Shown: positions 24,944 to 33,040 of the stretch, one piece after another | Numbering within the stretch: position 1 is the stretch's first letter | Layout: each line of letters starts with the position of its first letter | Assembly: GCA_009692005.1 (NCBI GenBank) | Contig: SHZZ01000020.1 | Coordinates: 1 to 56,382 of the forward strand | Origin: Gemmataceae bacterium | GTDB taxonomy: Bacteria; Planctomycetota; Planctomycetia; Gemmatales; Gemmataceae | Direction: 5' to 3' | Length of the DNA stretch: 56,382 bases | Notes under the pieces: generated by a model | What the model was told of the DNA's origin: nothing | Database searches by the model: none | What the model saw: the letters and a program-made list of their open reading frames with translations, nothing else | Program-made: the position numbers and the translations under genes

Positions 24944-25603
24944 TCATTGTTTGTTCAAAATCATCAGGATGCCGAGGTAAAATGGATTATCCTCCGGCGA
25001 GTCTTCCTCCCCGGGCGAAGCGGCTTTCTTTTGCAGCAGGATGAGATGAACCGCCTGCCCTTCTTGCAAGTCGTCGTAGCTGGCTTTGAAGCCGGGCAGG
25101 TTGCCCGGGCCTTTCAGCTCGGCGATTTCACTCTTGCTGTATTTGCGGATGTTTCCCTTATCGTCGAAGCTGCCGCTTTTTGGGAACTGCAACCGCACCC
25201 GGGAATCGGGCTGCAGCGAAACCTCCAGGACCGAGCCTTTTTTAAAAAGGTTGAATTGCTGAAGGGCGAACAGCTCATATTCGGTGCGAACGGTTTCCAA
25301 CTCCTCGAGTTTTTTTTCCCGTAGTGGCGACTTGGACGGCAGGGATTGAAACTGCTTTATCAACTTGAGGTATTCTTGCCTTTTCTTTTCCGTTTCCTTT
25401 TGCAACTTGGGAAGGGGCAGCCTCAAGTCATCGGCCAATTCCAACTTGAACCCTTTCTCACCGGGTTTACCGGAGATTTTTCCCATGACTTTGACCACTT
25501 GCTTGAATTGGTCCTTGGTCGGCGGAGTGTCTTTGCCCTTTTGGTTGGCGAGAAGGGGAAATGCCAGAGCAAACAGAAAAGTCATCGAGAGGATTCGGGT
25601 CAT
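24944..25603 (-). CDS. Secreted protein of unknown function
   Basis: 219 residues from ATG 25603. An N-terminal signal peptide (LSMTFLFALAFPLLA) is followed by a Lys-rich region with a coiled-coil-prone stretch near residues 65-110 (KLQKETEKKRQEYLKLIKQF). The C-terminal part is predicted beta, with GSVLEVSLQPDSRVRLQFP. No family recognised. It lies 10 bases upstream of the repeat protein and probably shares its transcript. Confidence 0.7.
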   Translation of the reverse strand: MTRILSMTFLFALAFPLLANQKGKDTPPTKDQFKQVVKVMGKISGKPGEKGFKLELADDLRLPLPKLQKETEKKRQEYLKLIKQFQSLPSKSPLREKKLEELETVRTEYELFALQQFNLFKKGSVLEVSLQPDSRVRLQFPKSGSFDDKGNIRKYSKSEIAELKGPGNLPGFKASYDDLQEGQAVHLILLQKKAASPGEEDSPEDNPFYLGILMILNKQ

Positions 25604-25980
25604 GGCCGGGTACCTGACGCTGGGCAATTGGCGCTAATCATACCAAGGGAGAAGAAAGATCGGAAGAAATAAAAGGGCGGGATTGATTTGTTGAACGAAG
25701 TTCAAGGTGGAGTCGAATTAGTTAGGACTGCCTTTCCTGGCAGGCGCTGCGGGCCAGGCAGGTTTTAGGGAAGAATGGCTTTTGGCCGCCATGGCCAAAA
25801 AAGGAGAGAATTTTAATCTTTGCAAGAAATTGCCCAATCCCCGGTTTTCCCACTTTTTAACCAAGAGAAACCAACTTCCTGTTGGCTTTTGACTCCCCTT
25901 TCGTCCATAATAACAGGGTTCCTTGGCCGCTCCCTTTTTGGCTGGTTTTGCCTTCCCTGCGGCCATTCCAGGAGGTTCAC
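25604..25980. other. Intergenic region between divergent genes
   Basis: 377 bases without a convincing gene. A hairpin TTTTGGCC-gccat-GGCCAAAA (25780-25800) is the only clear structure. AT content is higher than in the genes, especially at 25620-25720 and 25800-25920, so promoters for both flanking transcription units are expected, but no pair of -35/-10 boxes with normal spacing stands out. A strong ribosome site AGGAGG ends the region before the gene at 25981. Confidence 0.6.
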
Positions 25981-27729
25981 ATGCTGAACCGTGTGCTGTC
26001 CTTGTTATTTGGCTTTGCCTTTTTGGGCATTATTTCTTTGGCCGCCGATGAAGCCAAAACCCCACCCAAGACCGACAACAAGGGTCTGCAAACCGATGTA
26101 ACCGGCAACCAAGAGCGGTTGAAACAGCAGTTCAAAGATTTCACCACCGACCTTTTGCGCCTGGCACAGCGGCTGGAAAGCAGCCCCAAAGCCGAAGATC
26201 GGGAAAAAGCACAGGCTTTGAAGAACGCCTTGAAGATTGCTTCCGACCAGGGAATCGAGGTCAAGTTCACCACCCTCATCCTGGCCTTGAAATCTTCTGA
26301 ATCGTTCAAAAACCTCGATACGCTGCAGTCGGTGCTGACCCAGAACCAGGAAATCCGCGAAGACCTGCGCAAGCTCATCGACATTCTTCTCAAGGATGAT
26401 CGCGCCGCCCAGTTGCGTAAAGAACGCGAGGAAGTGCAAAAACTGCTTGAGAAGCTGAAGCTAATTATTGAGAAACAAGAGCGTGTGCAAGCCAACACGG
26501 AACTCGGCCGCCTGGACAAGAACACCATTGCCAAAGCCCAAGGGAATGTCACGAAGGAAACGAAAGGGTTGATCGGCGCCAAAGAAGGCAAAGAGGGCAA
26601 GGATGGGAAAGGCAAAGACGGAAAAGATGCCAAAGGTGGAGATGGCAAAGGTAAAGACGGGAAAGAGGGAAAAGACGCCAAGGGCGGAGATGGCAAAGAC
26701 GGGAAAGAGGGCAAGGACGGCAAAGGTGGAGATGGCAAAGGAAAAGATGCCAAGGGCGGAGATGGCAAAGGTGGAGATGGCAAGGGCGGAGATGGCAAGG
26801 GCGGGGAAGGGAGCGATTCCAAGCCTCCTCCCCCCAGTGGGCCCACCAATCCCGAAGCCCAGATAGCCAAGAAGCAAATTCAAGAAGGGATTGTGGAGCA
26901 AGAGAACTCCGAGAAGAAGATCGCCAAGGACGACCGTCCGGGCGCCTCGGACGACCAGGGAAAAGCGATTGATAAACTCAAGCAGGCGCAGAAAAAACTC
27001 GAAGAATTATTAAAGCAGTTGCGCGAAGAGGAATTGGAGAAGATCCTGGCTCAGCTGCAAGGCCGCTGCGAAAAACTCCTGGCCATGCAAATTGCCGTCC
27101 GCGATGCCACACAGGCCCTGGATAAAATCATCCTCGGGAACGCCGATAAGAAGCCTTCCCGCGCCGACGACCAGAAATCACTGGAACTCTCCGACCGGGA
27201 AGAGGATATTATCAAGGAGGCCAACAGGACCCTGACGGTGATTGAGGCGGAAGGCTCTGCGGTGGCTTTTGCCGAGATCTTTAAACAGGTGCTCGGCGAC
27301 ATGCACACGGTGGCGGGGCGTTTGCGCCGTGCCGACACCGGTTCCGTCACGGTGACCATTGAGAACGACATCATCGATTCGTTGAGGGAAATGGTCGAGG
27401 CCTTGAAGAAGGCGCGGAAAGACAACCAGCAGCCGCCCATGCCCCCCATGCCGGGGAGCCCCGGACAGCCGCCCGACCAGAGGCTGATCGACATGATCGC
27501 CGAGTTGAAAATGATCCGCTCCATGCAGGTGCGGGTGAACAACCGGACGACGATGTACGGCAAGCAGTTTGACGGGGAACAGGTGCCTCCCCTGGCCATT
27601 GCCAAGGACGACAAGGACAAGGAAAAGGTGGCAACCGCCCGCAAAGAGTTCAAGGATCTATCGGAGCGTCAGCAAAAATTGGGAAAAGTGACCGATGACA
27701 TTGCCAAGGGGCGCAACAAGGGACAATAG
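25981..27729 (+). CDS. Secreted coiled-coil protein with Lys/Asp/Gly (GKDGK) repeat region
   Basis: 582 residues from ATG 25981 with AGGAGG seven bases upstream. Signal peptide (residues 1-21), long helical segments (about 30-190 and 300-360) rich in Lys, Glu and Leu, a low-complexity stretch at about 200-280 made of GKDGK, KGGDGK and AKGGDG units, then a helical C-terminus with MRSMQVRVNNRTT near residue 520. Planctomycete proteins with a similar C-terminal segment are common but uncharacterised. It leads a run of six co-directional genes for exported proteins. The repeat region is encoded by a minisatellite and may vary in length between strains. Confidence 0.8.
   Translation: MLNRVLSLLFGFAFLGIISLAADEAKTPPKTDNKGLQTDVTGNQERLKQQFKDFTTDLLRLAQRLESSPKAEDREKAQALKNALKIASDQGIEVKFTTLILALKSSESFKNLDTLQSVLTQNQEIREDLRKLIDILLKDDRAAQLRKEREEVQKLLEKLKLIIEKQERVQANTELGRLDKNTIAKAQGNVTKETKGLIGAKEGKEGKDGKGKDGKDAKGGDGKGKDGKEGKDAKGGDGKDGKEGKDGKGGDGKGKDAKGGDGKGGDGKGGDGKGGEGSDSKPPPPSGPTNPEAQIAKKQIQEGIVEQENSEKKIAKDDRPGASDDQGKAIDKLKQAQKKLEELLKQLREEELEKILAQLQGRCEKLLAMQIAVRDATQALDKIILGNADKKPSRADDQKSLELSDREEDIIKEANRTLTVIEAEGSAVAFAEIFKQVLGDMHTVAGRLRRADTGSVTVTIENDIIDSLREMVEALKKARKDNQQPPMPPMPGSPGQPPDQRLIDMIAELKMIRSMQVRVNNRTTMYGKQFDGEQVPPLAIAKDDKDKEKVATARKEFKDLSERQQKLGKVTDDIAKGRNKGQ
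26581..26811 (+). repeat. Coding minisatellite (15-18 base units)
   Basis: Tandem imperfect units such as GGCAAAGACGGGAAAGAG and GGCGGAGATGGCAAAGGT repeat about 14 times in frame and encode the GKDGK/GGDGK region of the protein at 25981-27729. Confidence 0.85.
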
Positions 27730-27752
27730 TTCATTTTAAGGAGGACCGGACC

Positions 27753-28553
27753 ATGTTTCGTGGATTAAAGATTATGGCGGGAACCCTTGCCATGGGTGTT
27801 TTCGCATGGGGGGCGGCGCCAGCGGCCAATCCCGGGAAAGACTTGCCAACCTTTGGCGTCTTGAAGACGCCCACCGGCGCCGAGACCAAGGCCCAGGCGG
27901 AAGCCTGGCTGAGTTCTCGCGGCGCCATCAGCGCTGAGGCCCGCAAGGCCTTCAACGCTATCTGGGATTCAACCGACACGCTTTCCGGCAAGCTGGCGCA
28001 GACTTTCGCACTGGGCGATACCGGGGCGGCCAAGATCCTGCAAGAGGCGCGCCATGCCAACCTGGAAGCTCCCATGGAGATTCCCGCCCTCTTCAAGGAC
28101 AACTCCAAATCACTCTTTTACCGCGCCAACCTGGCTGTGGCTTACGCCCGCGTTTTGGGCCAGAACAAAGTCTACGACTTGGGGTTGGAAACCCTGAAGC
28201 TCTTCCGCCCCGAGCAGGTCGCCGACCCGGCCACCTTCCTCTTCCAGCGCGCCGTCGCCGAGTATTCCCTCATGCTCAAAAAAGAAGCCGATGATTCCAT
28301 CACCCGGCTGCTCGACGATGTTTCTGAAGCGCCGGAACGCTATCGCAATGTGGCGGCGCTAATGTCGATCGACATGATGTCCTGGAGGGAAAAAGACCTC
28401 GGCTGGATTTCCCGCAAGATGGGGACGATTCACCGCCGTCTTGACCTGGCCCAGGGAGGCAAGAAAACCCAGAAGATGCAAAAGGAAGTGGTGGCCCGCC
28501 TCGATGAGATGATTAAAGAACTGGAAAACCAGGCGAAAAGCGGCGGCACCTGA
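27753..28553 (+). CDS. Secreted helical-repeat protein, interrupted by in-frame TGA
   Basis: 266 residues to a TGA at 28551-28553. Signal peptide at residues 1-25, then helices resembling TPR-like repeats (SLFYRANLAVAYARVLGQNK, FLFQRAVAEYSLMLKKEADD), suggesting a protein-interaction scaffold. The same frame continues past the TGA to 28835 (93 more codons), so the original protein was probably about 359 residues. The next gene overlaps the distal stop, not this one. Member of the co-directional run ending with the HtrA-like genes. Confidence 0.75.
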   Translation: MFRGLKIMAGTLAMGVFAWGAAPAANPGKDLPTFGVLKTPTGAETKAQAEAWLSSRGAISAEARKAFNAIWDSTDTLSGKLAQTFALGDTGAAKILQEARHANLEAPMEIPALFKDNSKSLFYRANLAVAYARVLGQNKVYDLGLETLKLFRPEQVADPATFLFQRAVAEYSLMLKKEADDSITRLLDDVSEAPERYRNVAALMSIDMMSWREKDLGWISRKMGTIHRRLDLAQGGKKTQKMQKEVVARLDEMIKELENQAKSGGT

Positions 28554-28835
28554 AGTAGCGGCAATTGTCCGGCCGGCGGTCCGCCGAGCCAGGGCAATCC
28601 AGGAAACAATGTTCAAGCTTCAGCCCCGCAGCAGGATAGCATAGGCGGCAACGGCGCGGGTGCCGGGCAGATCGATCCCAAGCGCGTCAAGGAAATCGCC
28701 GAGGTCTGGGGCAAACTTCCTGAAAAGGAACGAGCCAAGGCCATGATCGAGTTGACTCGCGGCATGCCGGCCAAATACCGCGAAGCCATCGAAGCTTACT
28801 TCAAAAAGATTGGGGAGGCGAATTCCACGCCGTGA
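28554..28835 (+). pseudogene. C-terminal extension of the 27753 gene after an in-frame TGA
   Basis: The frame of 27753-28553 stays open for 93 codons: a Gly/Ser/Gln linker followed by a compact domain PKRVKEIAEVWGKLPEKERA and MPAKYREAIEAYFKKIGE, a C-terminal module that recurs in planctomycete secreted proteins. It has no start codon of its own near its beginning. The second stop (TGA at 28833-28835) overlaps the ATG of the following gene, the coupling seen elsewhere in this operon. This indicates that the ancestral gene ended here. Could be a nonsense mutation, a sequencing error or recoding. Confidence 0.65.
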
Positions 28836-30067
28836 TGGGTTTCCTTCGCACTTTCCTGTTCGTATTCCTGGGAATGGGGCTGATCCTTTTGGTTCAGCCC
28901 TGTTCCGTTCTTGGCGCTGGTTTGCGCACCCTCAAAGGCGCCAACCTGCAGGGGAAGGTCGTTTCCTTCTCGGCCAATGAACTGCTTTTTGCCGTCGGCA
29001 GCGAGAACAAGAAAGTTCCCTTCGAGGAAATCCTGCAGATCGATTTCGAGCCCCAATCCGCCTTCCCCCAGGGGCCAATCTCGCTGGTGGAGTTTACCGA
29101 CGGCTCGCTTTTGCATTGTTCCAAAGTAGAAATTCTGGGCCAGACTTTGCGCTTTACCTTGGGGCAGGCCCCCGCCGTGGAAACTCCCCTGGTCAAAGTT
29201 TCCTGGATCCTATTCGATGGGCGGAATGCCAAGGACCGCGCCACCTGGGCCGAACGCGTGTCGAAGAAACGCAAGCGCGATGTCCTGGCTGTACAGATAA
29301 AAGACGCCGACACCGGCGAGGGAGTCCTCAATTTACTGGAAGGCACTTTGGGGGAAGCCTCGGCGGACGGCAAGACGATTGATTTTTCCACCATCGGGGC
29401 GGCCAAGCCCATCGCCGTTCCCTTGGCCAACCTTCATGCCTTGATCTTTCAGCGGGCCATCGACCCGGCCGCGCTACCCGTGATCTGCAAGGTCATCGAC
29501 ACCGGCAAGAGCGAGATTCAAGCAGCTCGGCTCGATTGGCAGCAGGGGCAGCTCCAGGTGATCGCCGCTTCCGGCTTCGCTGTCACACTGCCCGCCTCGG
29601 CGCTGCACCGCCTTGATTTCAGCCGCGGGAAACTGGTTTTTCTCTCCGACATGGAACCGTTCAAAGTTACACTCTCTTCCGACCAGGACAGGATTTCAAT
29701 CTTCAAAAAAGACATGAACCTGGATGGCGGACCCCTGCGGATCAACGGCGTGGTCTTTGCCAAGGGGCTGGCCCTGCTCGCCACCACCGAATTGGAATAC
29801 GATCTCAAGGGCGAGTACAGGGAATTCAGCGCCATCGCTGGCTTCGACGATCAGGTGGGGGGCATCGATGGCACGGTGGTTTTGGAGATCGAGGGAGATG
29901 GCAAAGGATTGGCCAAGATGGAAATCTCCCGCAGCGACAAGAAAAAAGACCATCCCGTTCGTCTTAATATTAAGGATGTGCAGAAGCTGCGCATCGTGGT
30001 GCGCTCGAGCGTGGCCTTGGAATTCGGGCGCCATTTGAACCTGGCCGACGCCCAAGTGGGGAAGTGA
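28835..30067 (+). CDS. Secreted protein with C-terminal NPCBM-like domain
   Basis: 410 residues from ATG 28835 (GTG 28832 also possible). Signal peptide, then an N-terminal region with two similar Sm-like/beta blocks (NLQGKVVSFSANELLFAV and, later, LDWQQGQLQVIA). From about residue 275 it resembles the NPCBM carbohydrate-binding jelly roll: GGPLRINGVVFAKGLALLAT, FSAIAGFDDQVGG, VVLEIEGDGK, and a final strand LRIVVRSS. NPCBM domains usually attach to glycoside hydrolases, but none is present. The protein could bind glycans at the cell surface alongside the HtrA-like proteins that follow. Confidence 0.78.
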   Translation: MGFLRTFLFVFLGMGLILLVQPCSVLGAGLRTLKGANLQGKVVSFSANELLFAVGSENKKVPFEEILQIDFEPQSAFPQGPISLVEFTDGSLLHCSKVEILGQTLRFTLGQAPAVETPLVKVSWILFDGRNAKDRATWAERVSKKRKRDVLAVQIKDADTGEGVLNLLEGTLGEASADGKTIDFSTIGAAKPIAVPLANLHALIFQRAIDPAALPVICKVIDTGKSEIQAARLDWQQGQLQVIAASGFAVTLPASALHRLDFSRGKLVFLSDMEPFKVTLSSDQDRISIFKKDMNLDGGPLRINGVVFAKGLALLATTELEYDLKGEYREFSAIAGFDDQVGGIDGTVVLEIEGDGKGLAKMEISRSDKKKDHPVRLNIKDVQKLRIVVRSSVALEFGRHLNLADAQVGK

Positions 30068-30074
30068 GGAAGAG

Positions 30075-31904
30075 ATGCGACATACTGGGCTCATGGGGTT
30101 AGTGGCGTTGGCAATGGCAATTCCAGCGGCGGCCGCCGACATCGACCCGCTCTTGAAAAAGACCGAAGACCGCAGGGTGGAGGTCATTCGCAAGGTCTAT
30201 CCGGCGGTGGCGGCGGTGGTTACCGGCGGTGGTTCCGGCGTGGTCATTAGCCCGGACGGCTACGCTCTGACCAACTTCCATGTCGTCGCAGGGCAGCCCC
30301 CCACGCTCAAGTGCGGCCTCGCCGATGGCGTCCTCTACGATGCCGTCCTCGTCGGGCTCGACAAGATTGGCGATGTCGCCCTCATCAAGCTTTTACCCAA
30401 GGTCGAAGGCAAGCTTTTTCCCTTCGCCCCACTGGGCGACAGCGACAAGGTGCGGACTGGCGATTACGCCCTGGCCATGGGCAACCCCTTCATGCTTGCC
30501 ACCGACTTCACCCCCACCGTCTCCTTCGGCGTGGTCAGCGGGGTGCGCAGGTATCAGTACCCCGAGCGCGGCATGTTCGAATACACCGACTGCATCCAGA
30601 TCGACACCTCGATCAACCCGGGCAACTCCGGCGGGCCCCTTTTCAACATGAACGGTGAACTGATCGGCATCAATGGACGCGGCTCCTTCGACAAGCGCGC
30701 CCGCATCAACTCCGGCGTGGGCTACGCCATTTCCATCAACCAGATCAAGAATTTCATGGGGCACTTGCGCGCCGGCCTGTTTGTCGATCACGCTTCCCTG
30801 GGGGCGCTGGTTTCCAGCGGCGTTGAGGAAACCGCCCAGGGGCGAGTCAGCGTCACCGCCATGATCGAAAGCGATGCCTCGCGCCGCGGCTTGAAAGTCG
30901 ATGATCAGCTTCTCTATTTCGGCCCCAGGCCTATGACTAGCGTGAACCAGTTCAAGAATGTCCTGGGGCTGTTCCCCAAGGGCTGGCGCGTCCCCCTCAC
31001 TTTCAAAAGGGAACTCGATAACGGCGTGACCGAGAGGAAAGAGATCCTGGTGCGCCTGATGGGATACGAGCGGCTGGATTTGAACAACCCCAACGCCGCG
31101 CCCGTGGAGCCGAAACCGCAACCGGAACGGCCCATGCCCGGCGGACCAGGGCGGCCAACCCCCGGCCCTGCCCCAGAGAAGAAAGGCCCCACTGGCCCCG
31201 GAGCCAAACTGTTCGAAGCCAAGGCTGGCTACGCCAACTATTACTTCAACAAGCTCGAACGAGATAAACTCCTGGCCGCTTTCAAGAAATCCGGCGACTT
31301 CACTTCCTTGAAGGGCGCCTGGCAAATGCAGGCAACGGGAAAACTCGGCGACAAAGGTCGGCAGGCCGTCGTCGTTCTACGAGCCGTGCCCAAGGGGGCC
31401 AAGGATGCCAACAACGATCTTCTGCAGGGGATCTTCGACGGCATCGACTTCAGCGTCGAGCCACTGGCGGTCGAAGTTTCCGGCCAGGCCTTGCGCGATC
31501 CGCCAGGCAGCGGCGGCTTGCTCGTCGCCTTTTTCCAACTCAGGCAGTTGCTGGTCTACGGCGAAAAGGGCTTTGTTGGGAATTTCTCGCACGGTGGCGT
31601 CGAGCCCTATTACCCGCCGCCCACCGAGGGGACCAAGCCCGATTACCTCGCACTCCGGGTCGATGCCCAAATCCTGCGCACCAGCCTCGGCGGGGTCAAC
31701 ACCAAGTGGTTCTTTCACCTCAACGGACAGCTTCTCGGGTTGGAGGTGACTCTTGACCGCGATGAGGATCCCTGCGAGGTGCATTTTTCGGAATACCGCA
31801 AGGATGCCTCGGGGCGGGAGCTGCCAGGGCGCTTGATCGTAAAGTATGGCGACCGGGATTACGCGGCTTTGCGGGTGGATGGCTGGAAACTCGACGACAA
31901 ATAA
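30075..31904 (+). CDS. HtrA-like trypsin-family serine protease with PDZ domain
   Basis: 609 residues. Signal peptide, then a trypsin-fold protease with the full triad: His69 in LTNFHVV, Asp100 in IGDVALIK and Ser185 in NPGNSGGPL. A PDZ-like domain (about 250-320: IESDASRRGLKVDDQLLYFG) and a Pro-rich linker (345-375) follow. The C-terminal 220 residues are a separate beta-rich domain that recurs in planctomycetes without a known role. DegP/DegQ-type enzymes degrade or chaperone misfolded envelope proteins. It is the only catalytically intact member of three consecutive homologues. Confidence 0.93.
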   Translation: MRHTGLMGLVALAMAIPAAAADIDPLLKKTEDRRVEVIRKVYPAVAAVVTGGGSGVVISPDGYALTNFHVVAGQPPTLKCGLADGVLYDAVLVGLDKIGDVALIKLLPKVEGKLFPFAPLGDSDKVRTGDYALAMGNPFMLATDFTPTVSFGVVSGVRRYQYPERGMFEYTDCIQIDTSINPGNSGGPLFNMNGELIGINGRGSFDKRARINSGVGYAISINQIKNFMGHLRAGLFVDHASLGALVSSGVEETAQGRVSVTAMIESDASRRGLKVDDQLLYFGPRPMTSVNQFKNVLGLFPKGWRVPLTFKRELDNGVTERKEILVRLMGYERLDLNNPNAAPVEPKPQPERPMPGGPGRPTPGPAPEKKGPTGPGAKLFEAKAGYANYYFNKLERDKLLAAFKKSGDFTSLKGAWQMQATGKLGDKGRQAVVVLRAVPKGAKDANNDLLQGIFDGIDFSVEPLAVEVSGQALRDPPGSGGLLVAFFQLRQLLVYGEKGFVGNFSHGGVEPYYPPPTEGTKPDYLALRVDAQILRTSLGGVNTKWFFHLNGQLLGLEVTLDRDEDPCEVHFSEYRKDASGRELPGRLIVKYGDRDYAALRVDGWKLDDK

Positions 31905-31921
31905 CCTGTTGTGGAATTAGC

Positions 31922-33040
31922 ATGAAAACGCGCATGGTTTGGCTGGCGGGGGTGTTGCTTTTGGCGGCCGGGTTTAGCCGGGCCGACGAGTCGTTTGCCA
32001 AGGTCGCCGCAGAGGTCAACCCGAAGCTGGTGAAAGTGTACGGCTCGGGCGGCTTCAAGGGACTGCCCTCGTATGGCACCGGCGTGCTGGTCAGCCCGGA
32101 TGGCTACATCCTTACCGTGGCCAGCCACCTTTTGGAAACACCCGACCTGCGCGTGCATCTGCACGATGGCTCGCGCTGGTCGGCGAAACTCATTGCCGTC
32201 GAGCCGGAACTTGACGCTGCCCTGATCAAGATCGGCACGGAAAAGAACAAGGTCGAGGATCTCCCTTTTTTCGACATGGCCGCTGCCAAGGCCCCCTTGG
32301 CCCAGCCGGGCACTGGCATCCTCGCCTTCAGCAATCAGTTCCATATCGCCACCCGCGATGAGCCGATGTCGGTAATGCGCGGCACCATCGCCGCCTACGC
32401 CCGCCTGCACGGCCGCATTGGCATTTTTGAAGCCCCCTACACCGGCATGGTCTATGTTGTCGACGCCATCACCAACAATCCCGGCGCCGCCGGAGGCATC
32501 GTCACCAATCGCAAGGGGGAAATCCTCGGCCTGATTGGCAAGGAACTGCGCAATGAGCAGACCAACACCTGGATCAATTACGCCGTGCCACTTGGCGCTT
32601 CACTCGACATTCGGCTTGCCGATGGCACCACAGCCAAAATTTCTCTTGCCGACCTGGTGGAGAAGAAAGAAAAGTACAAGGCCGTGGCCAAGGTGGGCAA
32701 GGGCGCGGGCGGCGGCGGGTACCTCGGTTTGCTCCTGGTGCCCAATGTGGTCGAGCGCACCCCGCCCTATATTGAATCGGTGGAGCCGGGTTCCCCCGCA
32801 GCCAAGGCCGGGCTGCAGCCCGATGATCTGGTGGTCTATGTCGACGGCTTGCCGGTGGTCAGCATCGACATGCTTTGGGAAATGCTGGGCAAGTACCGGC
32901 CGCAGGATCGGGTGCAGTTGGAAATACGGCGCGGCGACAAACTGCAAACGGTGTCGCTGACCTTTGAAGTTCCGCCCAGGCCAGTGGCGCCTTCCCCCCC
33001 GCCCAGCCCAACAGCCCTGCCGAAAGGAAATCAGCCATGA
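31922..33040 (+). CDS. HtrA-like pseudoprotease with PDZ domain (catalytic Ser replaced by Ala)
   Basis: 372 residues. Signal peptide, protease fold and one PDZ domain (about 275-345: PPYIESVEPGSPAAKAGL then QPDDLVVYVDG). The His (TVASHLL) and Asp (ELDAALIKI) are kept, but the Ser loop reads NPGAAGG: Ala at residue 190 replaces the nucleophile and Ala also replaces the preceding Asn. Peptide hydrolysis by the standard mechanism is therefore excluded, while peptide binding and PDZ functions may remain. Its stop overlaps the start of the next pseudoprotease (ATGA at 33037). Confidence 0.9.
   Translation: MKTRMVWLAGVLLLAAGFSRADESFAKVAAEVNPKLVKVYGSGGFKGLPSYGTGVLVSPDGYILTVASHLLETPDLRVHLHDGSRWSAKLIAVEPELDAALIKIGTEKNKVEDLPFFDMAAAKAPLAQPGTGILAFSNQFHIATRDEPMSVMRGTIAAYARLHGRIGIFEAPYTGMVYVVDAITNNPGAAGGIVTNRKGEILGLIGKELRNEQTNTWINYAVPLGASLDIRLADGTTAKISLADLVEKKEKYKAVAKVGKGAGGGGYLGLLLVPNVVERTPPYIESVEPGSPAAKAGLQPDDLVVYVDGLPVVSIDMLWEMLGKYRPQDRVQLEIRRGDKLQTVSLTFEVPPRPVAPSPPPSPTALPKGNQP

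Noticed and set aside
28551-28586. Second selenocysteine site in the 27753 gene
   Set aside because: A hairpin at suitable distance exists, but the TGA lies in a Gly/Ser-rich linker with no redox partner motif, so nonsense mutation or error is more likely.
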